Assembly (NCBI GenBank): GCA_025738555.1
Contig: JAOVFP010000015.1
Coordinates: 1,178,001-1,242,000, forward strand
Reading direction: 5' to 3'
DNA: 64,000 nt
From: Cyathus striatus
Taxonomy: Eukaryota; Basidiomycota; Agaricomycetes; Agaricales; Nidulariaceae
A model generated the notes under the pieces. That model was given only the letters and a program-made list of their open reading frames with translations, was not told the origin of the DNA and searched no databases. Every line of letters begins with the position of its first letter. The first letter of the stretch is position 1. Of the stretch, positions 22,935 to 32,939 are shown piece after piece. Both the position numbers and the translations under genes were made by a program.

Positions 22935-23645
22935 ACACTCAATATATAGTATCATGTTCAATGCATAGTGTCATGCTTAATGTATAGTATCACACTCAAC
23001 ACTTAGTATCACACTTAATGTATAGTGTCATGCTTAATGCAGAGTGTCACACTCAACCCTTAGTGTCACACTCAACACTTAGTGGTGTCACACTCAATGC
23101 TTAGTATCATTCTTAACCCTTTAGTGTCACACTCAACATTTAGTATCATGCTTAAACCTTTAGTGTCACACTCAACCCTTAGTGTTACACTCAACCTTTA
23201 GTGTTACACTCAACCCTTAGTGTCACACTCAACCCATAGTGTCACACTCAACCCTTAGTATCACACTCAACACTTAGTATCATCCTTAACCCTTTAGTGT
23301 CACACTCAACATTTAGTATCATGCTTAAACCTTTAGTGTCACACTCAACCCTTAGTGTCACACTCAACATTTAGTATCATGCTTAAACCTTTAGTGTCAC
23401 ACTCAACCCTTAGTGTCACACTCAACCCATAGTGTCACACTCAACTCTTAGTGTCACACTCAACACTTAGTACCATACTTAACACTTAGTGTCACACTCA
23501 ACCCTTAGTGTCACACTCAACCCATAGTGTCACACTCAACCCTTAGTATCATACTTAACACTTAGTGTCACGCTTAATGCAGAGTGTCACACTTAGTGCT
23601 TAGTATCACGCTCAACACTTAGTGTCACGCTTAACCCTTAGTGTC
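22935..23645 (-). repeat. 19-bp satellite array B, left block
   Basis: Tandem TGTCACACTCAACCCTTAG units (19 bp; the complement of array A), about 37 in number with point variants. It is interrupted at 23650 by an LTR-like insertion and resumes at about 25095. Confidence 0.9.
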
Positions 23646-23649
23646 ACGC

Positions 23650-25089
23650 TGTCGTTCAAGGTAATAGATACCTTAGGTGTTCGGCAGGAAGTGACTTTAT
23701 TCGTACCTAGCACCTGGGGGTCGAGGGATACTGATCGTATGTATTCCTGCAAACTCCTATGATATGGGATGTACAGTAAAGACTGTAAATGGGCAATGAA
23801 CTGTGGGGCTTTGCTAGGTTTGCTTAGAACTTGGCCCGTGACTGGTGAGGTACAGCAAAGGCTGTAAATAAGAGATGAACTGTGGGAGTTTCTAGAGTAT
23901 ACGGCTAAAGCTGTATATGGTAACAACAACTGCTAGAAACACTAGGAAAGCTTGTATGTACAGCGAAGGCTGTATATAAAGATTGGTGCTGTGGTGAAGG
24001 TCGAAACGAAGTTGAGGGCCTTGGTTGTTTCTGACTGTAGCTTGGTGGCTGCAGCGCATAAACTAATATGTGCTGTTACTGAATAGATATGATAAAAGTG
24101 ACGTTGAGATTCGATACGTTGAGTTGAGCTGCGTTACGTTGAGTTGAGTTGAGTTACTTTGATATTACTGTGAATTTATTTATACGGTGAGTTGCGCTGT
24201 GTTGTTTACGTTAATAATAGAACTGAAGAAAAGCACAATAGATTCTGTATCTAATGTGTAAGAATAACTACTGGGGATGGACTGGTGAGTAAGATCCTAG
24301 CTAGTGACAGGCTATTTGGTAATGGATAAACTACTGTCTAAGGCTCAATTCCTCTCTCCTTTTATGCTCTTTTCCTCCTACTGCTGACTAATCCTATCCA
24401 AAACCAATCCTGCATTGTCCTTCAAATTTGGTAATGGTGGATCCATTGTCTTGAGGTGGAGGCTGCGCAGAACAATGGTGTTCCAGGAGATGAGTCAGGC
24501 CTTGAACAATGGTGACAGAAATAGTATTACATTGTTCTGGCAATGAACAATGGAATTCTATTTATAGATCCCAGCAAACAATGGGCATGAAGACAATGGG
24601 TGAATAGGAGGACATTGTTCTGCACAATGGGTGCAAAAGAACAATGGAGTCCTATTATTAGAAACAATGGCATATCCTTGGTAAGCGAATGCATAGGCAT
24701 TGTTCTGAACAATGGGTGTGAAGAACAATGGAGTTCTATTATTAGAAACAATGGCATGTCCTTGGTAAGCGAATGCATAGGCATTGTTCTGAACAATGGG
24801 TGTGAAGAACAATGAAGTTCTATTATTAGAAACAATGGCATGTCCTTGGTAATCGAATGCATAGGCATTGTTCTTGAACAATGGTGACCTATTTTTAACA
24901 GTATCGATTATTGGTCACCAAGAAGTGGGGTATTGGCTTGTGTTTCCATATGTTTGTTTCTAGAGAAGCAGTGCCTCATGAGAATTATTTGGTAGTGTAT
25001 TCAGAAAGATCCGGATGATGTGGATTCCGGACATCGGGCCATATAGCCATATGTGTGTGTTTATGACTAATCAAGTTTCACCCACGACA
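23650..25089. mobile_element. LTR-like insertion (1.44 kb) splitting the satellite
   Basis: The ends TGTCGTTC and CACGACA form a TGTCG/CGACA inverted pair. ACGC is duplicated at the edges (23646-23649 and 25090-25093; ACGCT is possible with a shifted boundary). The interior has no recognisable protein. It contains repeated phrases such as GTACAGCAAAGGCTGTAAAT (23850) and an 84-bp tandem repeat. It may be an unusually long solo LTR or a small non-coding retroelement. Confidence 0.65.
24612..24885. repeat. 84-bp tandem repeat, three units
   Basis: Units begin TGTTCTGAACAATGGGTGTG at about 24616, 24701, 24785 and a partial at 24868. The motif AACAATGG occurs many times within. The period is a multiple of three, so long shadow open frames arise, but I see no sign that it codes. 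Confidence 0.8.
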
Positions 25090-25094
25090 ACGCT

Positions 25095-25375
25095 CAACCC
25101 TTAGTGTCACACTCAATACTTAGTATCATGCTTAACACTTAGTGTCACACTCAACCCATAGTGTCACACTCAATGCTTAGTGTCACGCTTAACCCTTAGT
25201 GTCACAATCAATGTATAGTGTCACACTCAATGCTTAGTGTCACACTTAACCCTTAGTGTCACAATCAATGTATAGTGTCACGCTTAAACCTTAGTGTCAC
25301 AATCAATGTATAGTGTCACACTTAAACCTTAGCATCACACTTAACCCTTAGTGTCACACTTAGTGCTTAGTATCA
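25095..25375 (-). repeat. 19-bp satellite array B, right block
   Basis: About 15 units of the same 19-bp satellite as at 22935-23645, in the same orientation, separated from it only by the LTR-like insertion. Confidence 0.9.
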
Positions 25376-25769
25376 TGCAATTTTCTATTCTAATTTTCTA
25401 TAAGGAAATAAGTATAATAAGATTCTGTACAGAATTTTTCAGGTCTGTAATGCGGAATTCTGCGGAATCCACACAGAATTTTTGATTCTGTGTGGAATCT
25501 GTGCAGAATCTGTACAGACCCAAAAAAACCTCTGCCAAAAAGAAAAAAATCTGTGCAGATTCTGCACAGATTCCGAAAATTCCGTATGGATTCCGCACAG
25601 ATTCCGTGTGGATCTGTACAGAACACCTGGCTAAGTGTAAAGAGCTCCTGCACTCCCACTCTACATTCCCATACCCATACTCACTTTGGGTTTTTGTTAT
25701 AGTTCTTCTGCACCTTCCAGGCATCTTTGCATTTGTTCTCACAGGAAGTAATCAGTATGTAACACCTTG

Positions 25770-26620
25770 CTTAAGTACCTGTTATTTGTATTAGTGTTTT
25801 TTCCCTTTCCCTTTTGCAACTTTGTAGCTTACCCTACCTAGTATTGCTTGTATAGTATTGGTTTGTTCAATTTTATTGTAGTTAGTGGGCTTTACTGGTG
25901 ATAGCCAGCCTGATTTGTTATATAAGGAGGGTTTGGCCTGTAGAATTAACAACTTTTACCTACTTTACATTTGTTTGTATTCATTTGCAGTTGTAGCACA
26001 CAACTATAACTTACTATATATAATCTATATACTTCCACTCTACTCAGTACATGTATTGTCTGAGTCACATATAAAGTGTCAACTGTAAAGTGTGAAACTA
26101 ATTTGTATTATTTGTGTCTACTCAGATAGTAAGACACTGTATCTTCATAATATAACTGCAGCAGCATTGCATTTGTATCCACTCAGATAGTGAGACACTG
26201 TAACTTTGTCCTGTAACTACTGTTGTATCTGTCATATTGCAACTGCCCTACTAATTATAGCTTATGCACCCCAGCTGTGAAGTAAGAAGCAGAAATTGTC
26301 AGGGCCCCCAACTCTGCTTCAACCTTCAACATAACAGTGATCTATACTAGGCAAGAGCAAGGGTACCACATACCCATGCAGGTCACAGGTATGGGTATGG
26401 TTCATCACACCTGCTACCCATGTACATACCTGCTCTGAAATAATTATGAATCATTTTATTATGAGCCAAGAATTACAATGACCAGATCTCAACATATGCC
26501 TCATACTATTACTAATTCACCTGGAGGTCCTGTATAGTCTCAAGCCCCTGATTGATGATGACTAATTTTTTACACTACCCACATCAACAACAAATGTGAT
26601 AGTCAGGCTAACATATCATC
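25770..26620. other. No recognised gene; TACCCATG module, copy 4
   Basis: No coding region is supported here. A TACCCATG-rich block lies at about 26340-26440. A short phrase GTATCCACTCAGATAGTGAG-like is duplicated near 26117 and 26175 (about 58 bp apart). Confidence 0.35.
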
Positions 26621-26623
26621 ACT

Positions 26624-29600
26624 ATGGCAGACAGTATGGCAAGATGCTCAGAATGTGCTCCAGTACCAAAGGAAGGAGCAGCAGAGGCGATAGCATCTTT
26701 AGCTCCAAAAAAGTGAGGCAAGAAACCCAGCAGTGATAATGTGATCTCATACATGATAATTTACCAATTATACTTAAATGAGCACTGACCCACTCAACAG
26801 GATGAGCCACTGAAGAAGAAGCCTAAGGGATTTACCCCTTCTGGATGGCATTAAGACACAGTGAAGGGTCCCTCAGTACAGGCTGCTAATGAGGTCAGTA
26901 GTCATTTGTTTATATAGAAGTAGACATAACTTACGATCTATTATTCAGCAGGTAATGGTACCTACTATTATTCAACCAGTACCAGTACCCAAGATGCAGA
27001 CAGCACCTATTGTGCACAATAAGATGACTATAGAGTTGTCTGATAATAGTGAGGAAGAGGAGGTCATTGAGTCACCAGAGGATGAAAGAAGTATGTTACA
27101 ACTCCCTGAAACAAAAGATAATTAGCATTCAATAGAGCATCTAATGTCTGACTGAACCTCACCTATTTATGCCTTCTATCACCCTATTCCAAAGATTGGA
27201 CATGATAATGACAATCATCGATACCATGAGTTCCACTGCTATTCCAAGTCCTGTATGTCAAAGAGCCACTGATATCTTGACACAAAGGATGCATCTTCAA
27301 CAGGGAATATGCATAAGCACACCAACCAGTGTTGGGGTAAGGATACATTACAACTTGTGATGGCAACAAAATTGGTGAAGGAAGCCTGTGAGGCTCTGGC
27401 TGAATCTAAAGACAGCTCAATAGCAGCTGCATTCCATAAAAGGGGGGTAGGGAAAGTGACATACTCTCATTGCCAACACACACATACAGAGGCACAGTAT
27501 GTACTTCCTCCACCTATAGCCACCTTCACTGATTCACCAACAGGGCTGAGATGGTGTGCTGGGTCTCTGAGAGTCTTAGACCTTTCAGTATTGTCGATGA
27601 TCGTGGATATTGATGCATGATGAAGACTGGCTGACCTGAGTGCTATATACCATACCCCAGCACCATTGGTCAAGACATACAACAGGTATTTAAGTGTACT
27701 TGAGAGCACATTGCATCAATACTACAAGTAAGTAATCATGTTGTTAAAGAAAGATAATATAATAATGCATAACATACTAGAAACTTGATAGCAAGCTGCA
27801 TGTCGGTACAGAATCCCCAAACCATTGTGCTCTTGTTGCATTCATGATCACCTTCAAATATGACAGGAAGATGATAACTTTAACTCTTGATATTGTCAAG
27901 GTCCCAAGGTCACATACTGGTGAAAATTTAGCAGCAGCATTTGCAGAGATGTTAAAGGATTTCAGGCTGTCTTACAGAGTTAGTATTCTTTTAGATCAAA
28001 TAGAATAGTTGTAACAGCATACTGTTAGATCCTAGGTATGACTTGCGATAACGCTGCCAACAATGATACCATGATCTCAAAACTTCATGACATGCTGGGC
28101 TCATTCACAAAGGTCAACCATATACAGTGCTTTTTGCATGTTAACAATCTTATTGCACAAACATTCATTAGACAATTTGACACACCTCAAGTTTCAAAGC
28201 TTCAGCTCAAGGAACTTGCACAGGTGAGTACCATTGAAGACACCCAGTTCTATGAGCTTTGCTGTGAGGAAGATGTTAGATATTCTGGGTTGCACAGCTT
28301 CTTTGACAGCTGTCACTTGTCACCTGTCATACTTGACAGTTCTGTGATTGACAGATTGACAGCTGTCTGTTACCTTAGTTACATGGACCTTGGTTGGACT
28401 TTGGTAGACACCTTCAGTATATATAAACACTCTGTAACTTGGTAGTTGTCAACAAGTTTCCTCCCCATCTTGTGTCTGTGTTAGTGTGTGTCTGAGCTTT
28501 ACACTCTTATCCTCATCTATTCTCTCAACTACCTCTCTCTACTCTTGTTACTTCTGACAGAAGACATCGACACTTCAGATCTGAGTATTGTACTTGAAGA
28601 AGAGTCCACATTGTTTGCAGAAGAGGATGATAATAATCTTGATGGTTGGATTGATGAAGTTTCTGCACTATCACAAGCTGAGCATAAGTGGATGGAGGGG
28701 AAGCTTCATTCTGTGAAGCTCATACTTGCAAAGGTAGATCAGTATTTGCTACTTCAATAACAATTCTTGCTCACCATAGACATAGGTTCAGAAGCTGGCA
28801 TACACTGTTGTGTACTCTACAATCAAGTTACTGCCTGCATGGAGGGAGTGCCTCGAGGGGTTGGGACAACCTGTTAAGCTCATACCACATGATGTAAAAA
28901 CACAATGGAACTCAACCTATGACTTACTTCTTTTCTTGCTTGAACATAAACATGCATATATGCAGTTTACAGGTGATGTTGAGAATGGCCTGTGAGATAC
29001 ATACAAATTGAATGAGGATGAGTGGCATATAATTGAAGAGATGTGTAAGATTCTGAAGGTGAGGCTGTCCCATGAGTCGATTACAAAGCTGGGCTAATTT
29101 TAATCCACTGTAGATTCTCAAGGATGCTACCCTTGTATTTTCTCATGTGGTACCCAACATTGCCAATGTGATTCCAGTAATGGACATCATAAACAATAAG
29201 CTCACCTCTATTGCAATTGACCATGGGGTCCCTGCCTCAATTCACACTGCTTCTGGACTTGCAAAGAAAACCCTCAACAGGTACTATTCATGGACAGATG
29301 AGTCAGAGGCATACAGAATTGCAATGAGTAATCATTCTATTTGTTTCTCACTATTGTATAGTATTCTTACTTTTATATTCTAGTACTTCATCCTAAGTAC
29401 AAGTTACAGTACTTCAAGAACACAGGGTGGCAAGAATCCTGGATTGATACTGCTATGGAGGTGTTGTGTACTCAGTATAGGCTATACTACTCAAGCACTG
29501 CTGAGACATCTGGGATGAGAGCTGGAACACCTACAGCTGAGGTGGTACATTACTATACTCTATGTCTTTAATTACTGCTTGTACTGATTGGTTTTCTTCA

Positions 29601-30097
29601 TTGACTTTAAGGATATGAGTGATGAAGCAAATATATTCAATAGCATTCTCAAGCCTGCTCATTCCCAACTGCCATTAGAACTTCTTCAAGATGAAATTGA
29701 TTGCTACTTGTCAATGGATACTGAGAATATCAAGTCAGAGGATGTCTTAATGTGGTGGGAATGTAAAGCAATGTTTCCATGCCTCTTGAGAATGGCATTA
29801 GATTACCTGAGTATTCCAGGTGAGTCTTCTTATTGTTATTTAGATTAGTTTGACTAACTTTGAGTGTAAGCTACATCTGTAGATGTTGAGCATGTCTTTA
29901 GTCATGGCTACCTCCTGCTATCGCATGTCCATAGCAGGCTTTCTGTCCAAACAACTTGTGCTCTCTTATGTCTTGGTAGCTGGAGTAAATTAGGATATAT
30001 CAAAGATTCTGATATTGAGGCTGTTGTGCGAATGGCTGAGCTCGAAGGGGAGGATCTGGAAGAGCTGAAAGTAGGATGGGACTGCATATCTGTGTAA
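26624..30097 (+). pseudogene. hAT transposase pseudogene, copy 2
   Basis: The start reads MADSMARCSECAPVPKEGAA (26624), followed by basic segments interrupted by stops. KVTYSHCQHTHTEA (about 27450) is the fungal hAT N-terminal motif. Further landmarks are a stretch like DIVKVPRSHTGENLAAAFAE (27885), MTCDNAANNDTMISKLHDML (28038), QCFLHVNNLIAQTF (28120), an acidic DGWIDEVSALSQAEH (28640), HDVKTQWNSTYDLLLF (28890), VPNIANVIPVMDIINN (29150), SEDVLMWWECKAMFPCLLRM (29735) and a C-terminal dimerisation part (29885-30097) with VFSHGYLLLSHVHSRLS. Stops and frameshifts are scattered and a solo LTR interrupts it at 28274. It is in better condition than copy 1 but is not functional. Confidence 0.9.
28274..28559 (+). 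mobile_element. Solo LTR 'LTR5' (286 bp) inside hAT copy 2
   Basis: The ends are TGTTAGATATTC and TTCTGACA. GAAGA is duplicated at 28269-28273 and 28560-28564. Removing the LTR and one GAAGA joins ...ELCCEED with IDTSDLSIVLEEES in one frame. A TATA box AGTATATATAAACACTC lies at about 28418. Confidence 0.95.
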
Positions 30098-30217
30098 TAA
30101 ATCTTATTGCTGTTGTCAAAACTGGAATGTAGACAGTTTCAATTGGGTTCCAATTTCATGTGCATATACTGTATATCTATTGTATTTTCCCCTCTGTCAA
30201 GTATGCTTATGCACTCA

Positions 30218-30745
30218 TCCTCGAATCACATCCCCTCCATCAAGTACCCACCATGCCCACCCTCCCCCACCCTCATCAGCATCATGCAGTCAAGTACACC
30301 TATACTGTATCATTTCGACTGATTGTTCAGTCACGCGTTACGCAGGGTCTCCGAACAGAACAAATTCAGGCCTTGTCACACATCCCAGAGAGCACTGAAC
30401 AAAGGGTCAGGGCAATCAAATAAGGCATAATTTTGACAAATTTTTTTTTACATTAGATGTATGTATTATATCATAAAATAGTGTTTCATGTCTGTCATTG
30501 TTAAAAATCTGAGGACAATGAACATTGTTGGCATGAACAAATCTTAAGCATGTCACACACTGAATTGGTTCTTGAACTAAACAATGAACCCAAATTTTCG
30601 GTCATGCTCAAAATGAGTGAACAATCAGTCGAAATGGTACAGTATGCTTGTCCTCAAATCACATCCCCCTCTGTGGCATTGAGTACCCACCATGCCCACT
30701 CTCCCCCACTCTCATCAGCATTGCACAGTCAATGTAGGAGGGGGG
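30218..30745. repeat. About 85-bp direct repeats flanking a MITE
   Basis: Two blocks containing GTACCCACCATGCCCAC and CTCATCAGCAT lie at about 30218-30300 and 30650-30735, one on each side of the M1 MITE. They may be an older tandem pair into which the MITE inserted. Confidence 0.65.
30305..30642. mobile_element. TA-flanked MITE M1, copy 2
   Basis: The ends CTGTATCATTTCGACTGATT and its near-complement are flanked by TA (30303-30304 and 30643-30644). The interior shares CACACATCCCAGAGAG and GAACCCAAATTTTCGGTCAT-type sequence with copy 1. Confidence 0.9.
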
Positions 30746-31440
30746 GGGAGAGTAGGTACACATTGCTGTCAACACAGTCAATGCTGCCACTGAAGGTGAC
30801 AGTCTTTCCCATGATTCTAGGTGGAGCTGAGAGGCTAGTGCTAGCTTCCTCAGGCATCTTCAATGTCACAAACTTGGAGCTGTGAGACTTGCAGATGTTT
30901 ATGAAAAAGTGAGCATCTCCAATGTCACAAACCAGCTGTGGGACTCACAGATGTGGTGTATAGCTTTAGAAATTGAGATGGTGTGGGGAGGGAGTGGGAA
31001 CATTGTGGGAAAGGTGTGAGTGGAGAAGGTGTATGTGCTGTTACTCAAGTAGCACCTGTTAGGATGGAGGAACACTGCAGTGTACACACATGAAGGCTGG
31101 AAAAGACAGAGAACTAGAAGTAGAGAAGAAACACAAGAGAAAGAATACACACCTGATCCCCATTTGTTTCCAGACATCCAATCCACATCCAATCCAGAAA
31201 AAACCTCACCTAGATCACATACTGCAAGTTCTATATGACAGTGCTATGCCTTCTGTGGGGGGTTAAAGTGGATTTGGTCAGGGACCCATAGATGATGGAC
31301 TCAAACTCATGCTTGAAAACACCCACAGACAATGAACTTGAGTTCATACTTGGTATGCACAGAGGTTCATGATGTAATTGAAGCATTCATAATTGCACCT
31401 CTTTAATTCTTTCCACACTTACTCAGCTTCATGCTCCATC
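30746..31440. other. No recognised gene
   Basis: A 97-codon minus frame (30899-31192) is open but has no recognisable motif. The phrase GCATCTYCAATGTCACAAAC is duplicated near 30855 and 30911. Confidence 0.3.
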
Positions 31441-31560
31441 TCAAATCCATGGGTATACCCACTAAATATATACCTGTCATCTGCAGGTACAGGTTAGTGT
31501 TGGTATGGGTACAGGTAGCCCTACCCATGGGTTACCTGTGACATTGCCTAAGATTCTATA
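31440..31560. repeat. Dispersed TACCCATG-rich module, copy 5
   Basis: It contains AATCCATGGGTATACCCACT, CTGCAGGTACAGGTTAGTGT, GGTATGGGTACAGGTAGCCC and ACCCATGGGTTACCTGTGAC, very close to the module at 9046-9182. Confidence 0.6.
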
Positions 31561-31714
31561 CCTTCAGCCTGCTCTTCACCTGCAAGCTCTTGCCACAATT
31601 CTAGTTGTTATATCTACAAGTAATATCCCCTGACACTCAGGTGCAAAGCATGAACAAAGTCAATTCCTGCTGGCCACCTTAGATAATTATTATCTTAAAC
31701 TAACAACAATTCAT

Positions 31715-31817
31715 TCCTGCACTCCTGCTTTATACTTCTGTACCCATACTCACTTTGGGTTTTCATTATAGTTCTCCAGTGCCTCCCAGGTGTCTTCACA
31801 CTTGTTCTCACAGGAAG
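31715..31817 (+). mobile_element. LTR1 3' fragment, copy 4
   Basis: About 100 bp matching the 3' end of LTR1 (CATTCCTGCACTCCTGC...TTCTCACAGGAAG), cut off by M1 MITE copy 3 at the TA of the LTR terminus. Confidence 0.75.
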
Positions 31818-31819
31818 TA

Positions 31820-32159
31820 CTGTATAATTTCAACCAACTGTTTGGACATGCATCACATGGGGCAATGAACAGAACAGATTTAGCTATTGGCCATGTGTCA
31901 CAATGACTCATGAACACAGGTACAAGGAAATCGAAAAATCATGAAAAATCGTTAAAAATAGAATAAAACTAGTAGTGATATTTAAAACAGTGTTTATACC
32001 AATATATAAATCCTAAAGTGTGTAATGAGTATAATGATTGCAGCTGAAAGCCATTCTAATCTATTCCAGCTTGAATTTTGCTTGCCCAATGGCTTAGGCT
32101 GTGAACAGAGGTTTGGACTGTCACACCTAAAAGGGTCTGAACACTTGGTCAAAATGCAG
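31820..32159. mobile_element. MITE M1, copy 3 (degenerate right end)
   Basis: The left end CTGTATAATTTCAACCAACT follows TA (31818-31819). The right end ACACTTGGTCAAAATGCAG is more diverged and its TA is not clear. The interior phrase CACATGGGGCAATGAACAG matches other copies. Confidence 0.65.
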
Positions 32160-32939
32160 AGCTTCCAGCTGACTTAGACTGAATGGAATATATCTCAATA
32201 TCAAGGGAGAGTGGTGCATTTGGCTGAAATCCAGACTATAAAGCAACACAATATAAGTAAATGGTACAAGAATAAAAGAATAAAATATATAGCTACACTC
32301 AGAATTGGCAAGATAAATTCACTATCTATCTTTAGCCAGTTGACTTCCTCATCATCCTTGACAGCAGATTCAAAGTTTCCAAGAATGTTCCAGGCTTTAC
32401 TTTCATAAACATACAAACAGTGATCAGCAGCTAAAATGATATTAGTATATGAATAAAATATGAAAGAAAACATACTAAAGAAATGTTCGGTTCTGTCTTT
32501 GAGTTTCTTCAAGACAGGCCCAATGGTTGCCATAAGATTAGGCTTCAATGTAAATGAAGCAACTCCAGGTACCATAACAGTACTTGGATCTGCATTAGAC
32601 ATATACAACCATACTCACCCCTTAACTGAACCAACAGTAGTGCTTTTGGCAGCACTGTGAAAGTTGGCAACATTTGGCTGATTCCCAAGTGCATTTCCTC
32701 TGAGAATGCCACCTACTTAGAGTTAGTACATATATTTTTATACAAATTATAGGTTTACCTTCACTCCTTGAAGAACCTTTGGGACTAATATTGGTAATAT
32801 CCACAGTGTTGACTGTACCTGGCTTACTGGTGGTACAAGGTGGACTAACCAGTGGACTATTCATGATAATATCTAGCTCTGCAAACATTGAGTCAGTATA
32901 AATACAAATATTACTGAAAATCCATACCTTTATCTTTAC

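Larger units (their letters stand above)
22741..25647. mobile_element. Satellite-carrying TIR element, copy 2, nested in LTR1 copy 3
   Basis: CTGCACTCC is duplicated at both edges (22732-22740 and 25648-25656; 10 bp also fits). The terminal 35 bp are imperfect inverted repeats: both ends contain TTTACACT, an unconserved stretch of equal length, then TCTGTACAGA. Inside are two satellite blocks in one orientation, separated by a 1.44-kb LTR-like insertion. The 9-bp duplication suggests a Mutator-like element; no transposase is present. Confidence 0.85.
21786..25764 (+). mobile_element. Solo LTR1, copy 3, with nested insertions
   Basis: The outer ends are TGTTATAGGCACC (21786) and AGTATGTAACA (25764). 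CCTTG flanks both (21781-21785 and 25765-25769). LTR1 sequence can be followed in three blocks: 21786-21867, 22177-22740 and 25648-25764. The gaps are a 309-bp solo LTR and a 2.9-kb satellite-carrying element, each with its own target duplication. A TATA-like TTAGTATATATAGTC lies at about 22472. Confidence 0.95.

Noticed and set aside
24527..24881. 113-codon and 107-codon minus-strand frames with repeated NNRT/LFF phrases
   Set aside because: They are products of the 84-bp tandem repeat (period divisible by three) inside a non-coding LTR-like element.
22935..25375. Regular short repeats considered as a CRISPR array
   Set aside because: The repeats are head-to-tail without spacers, in a eukaryotic genome, and the period is 19 bp.
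28225..28560. GTGAGT...ACAG stretch in hAT copy 2 looked like a 336-bp intron
   Set aside because: The frame is open through GTGAGTACC and the extra sequence is exactly a solo LTR with GAAGA duplications, which explains it better.
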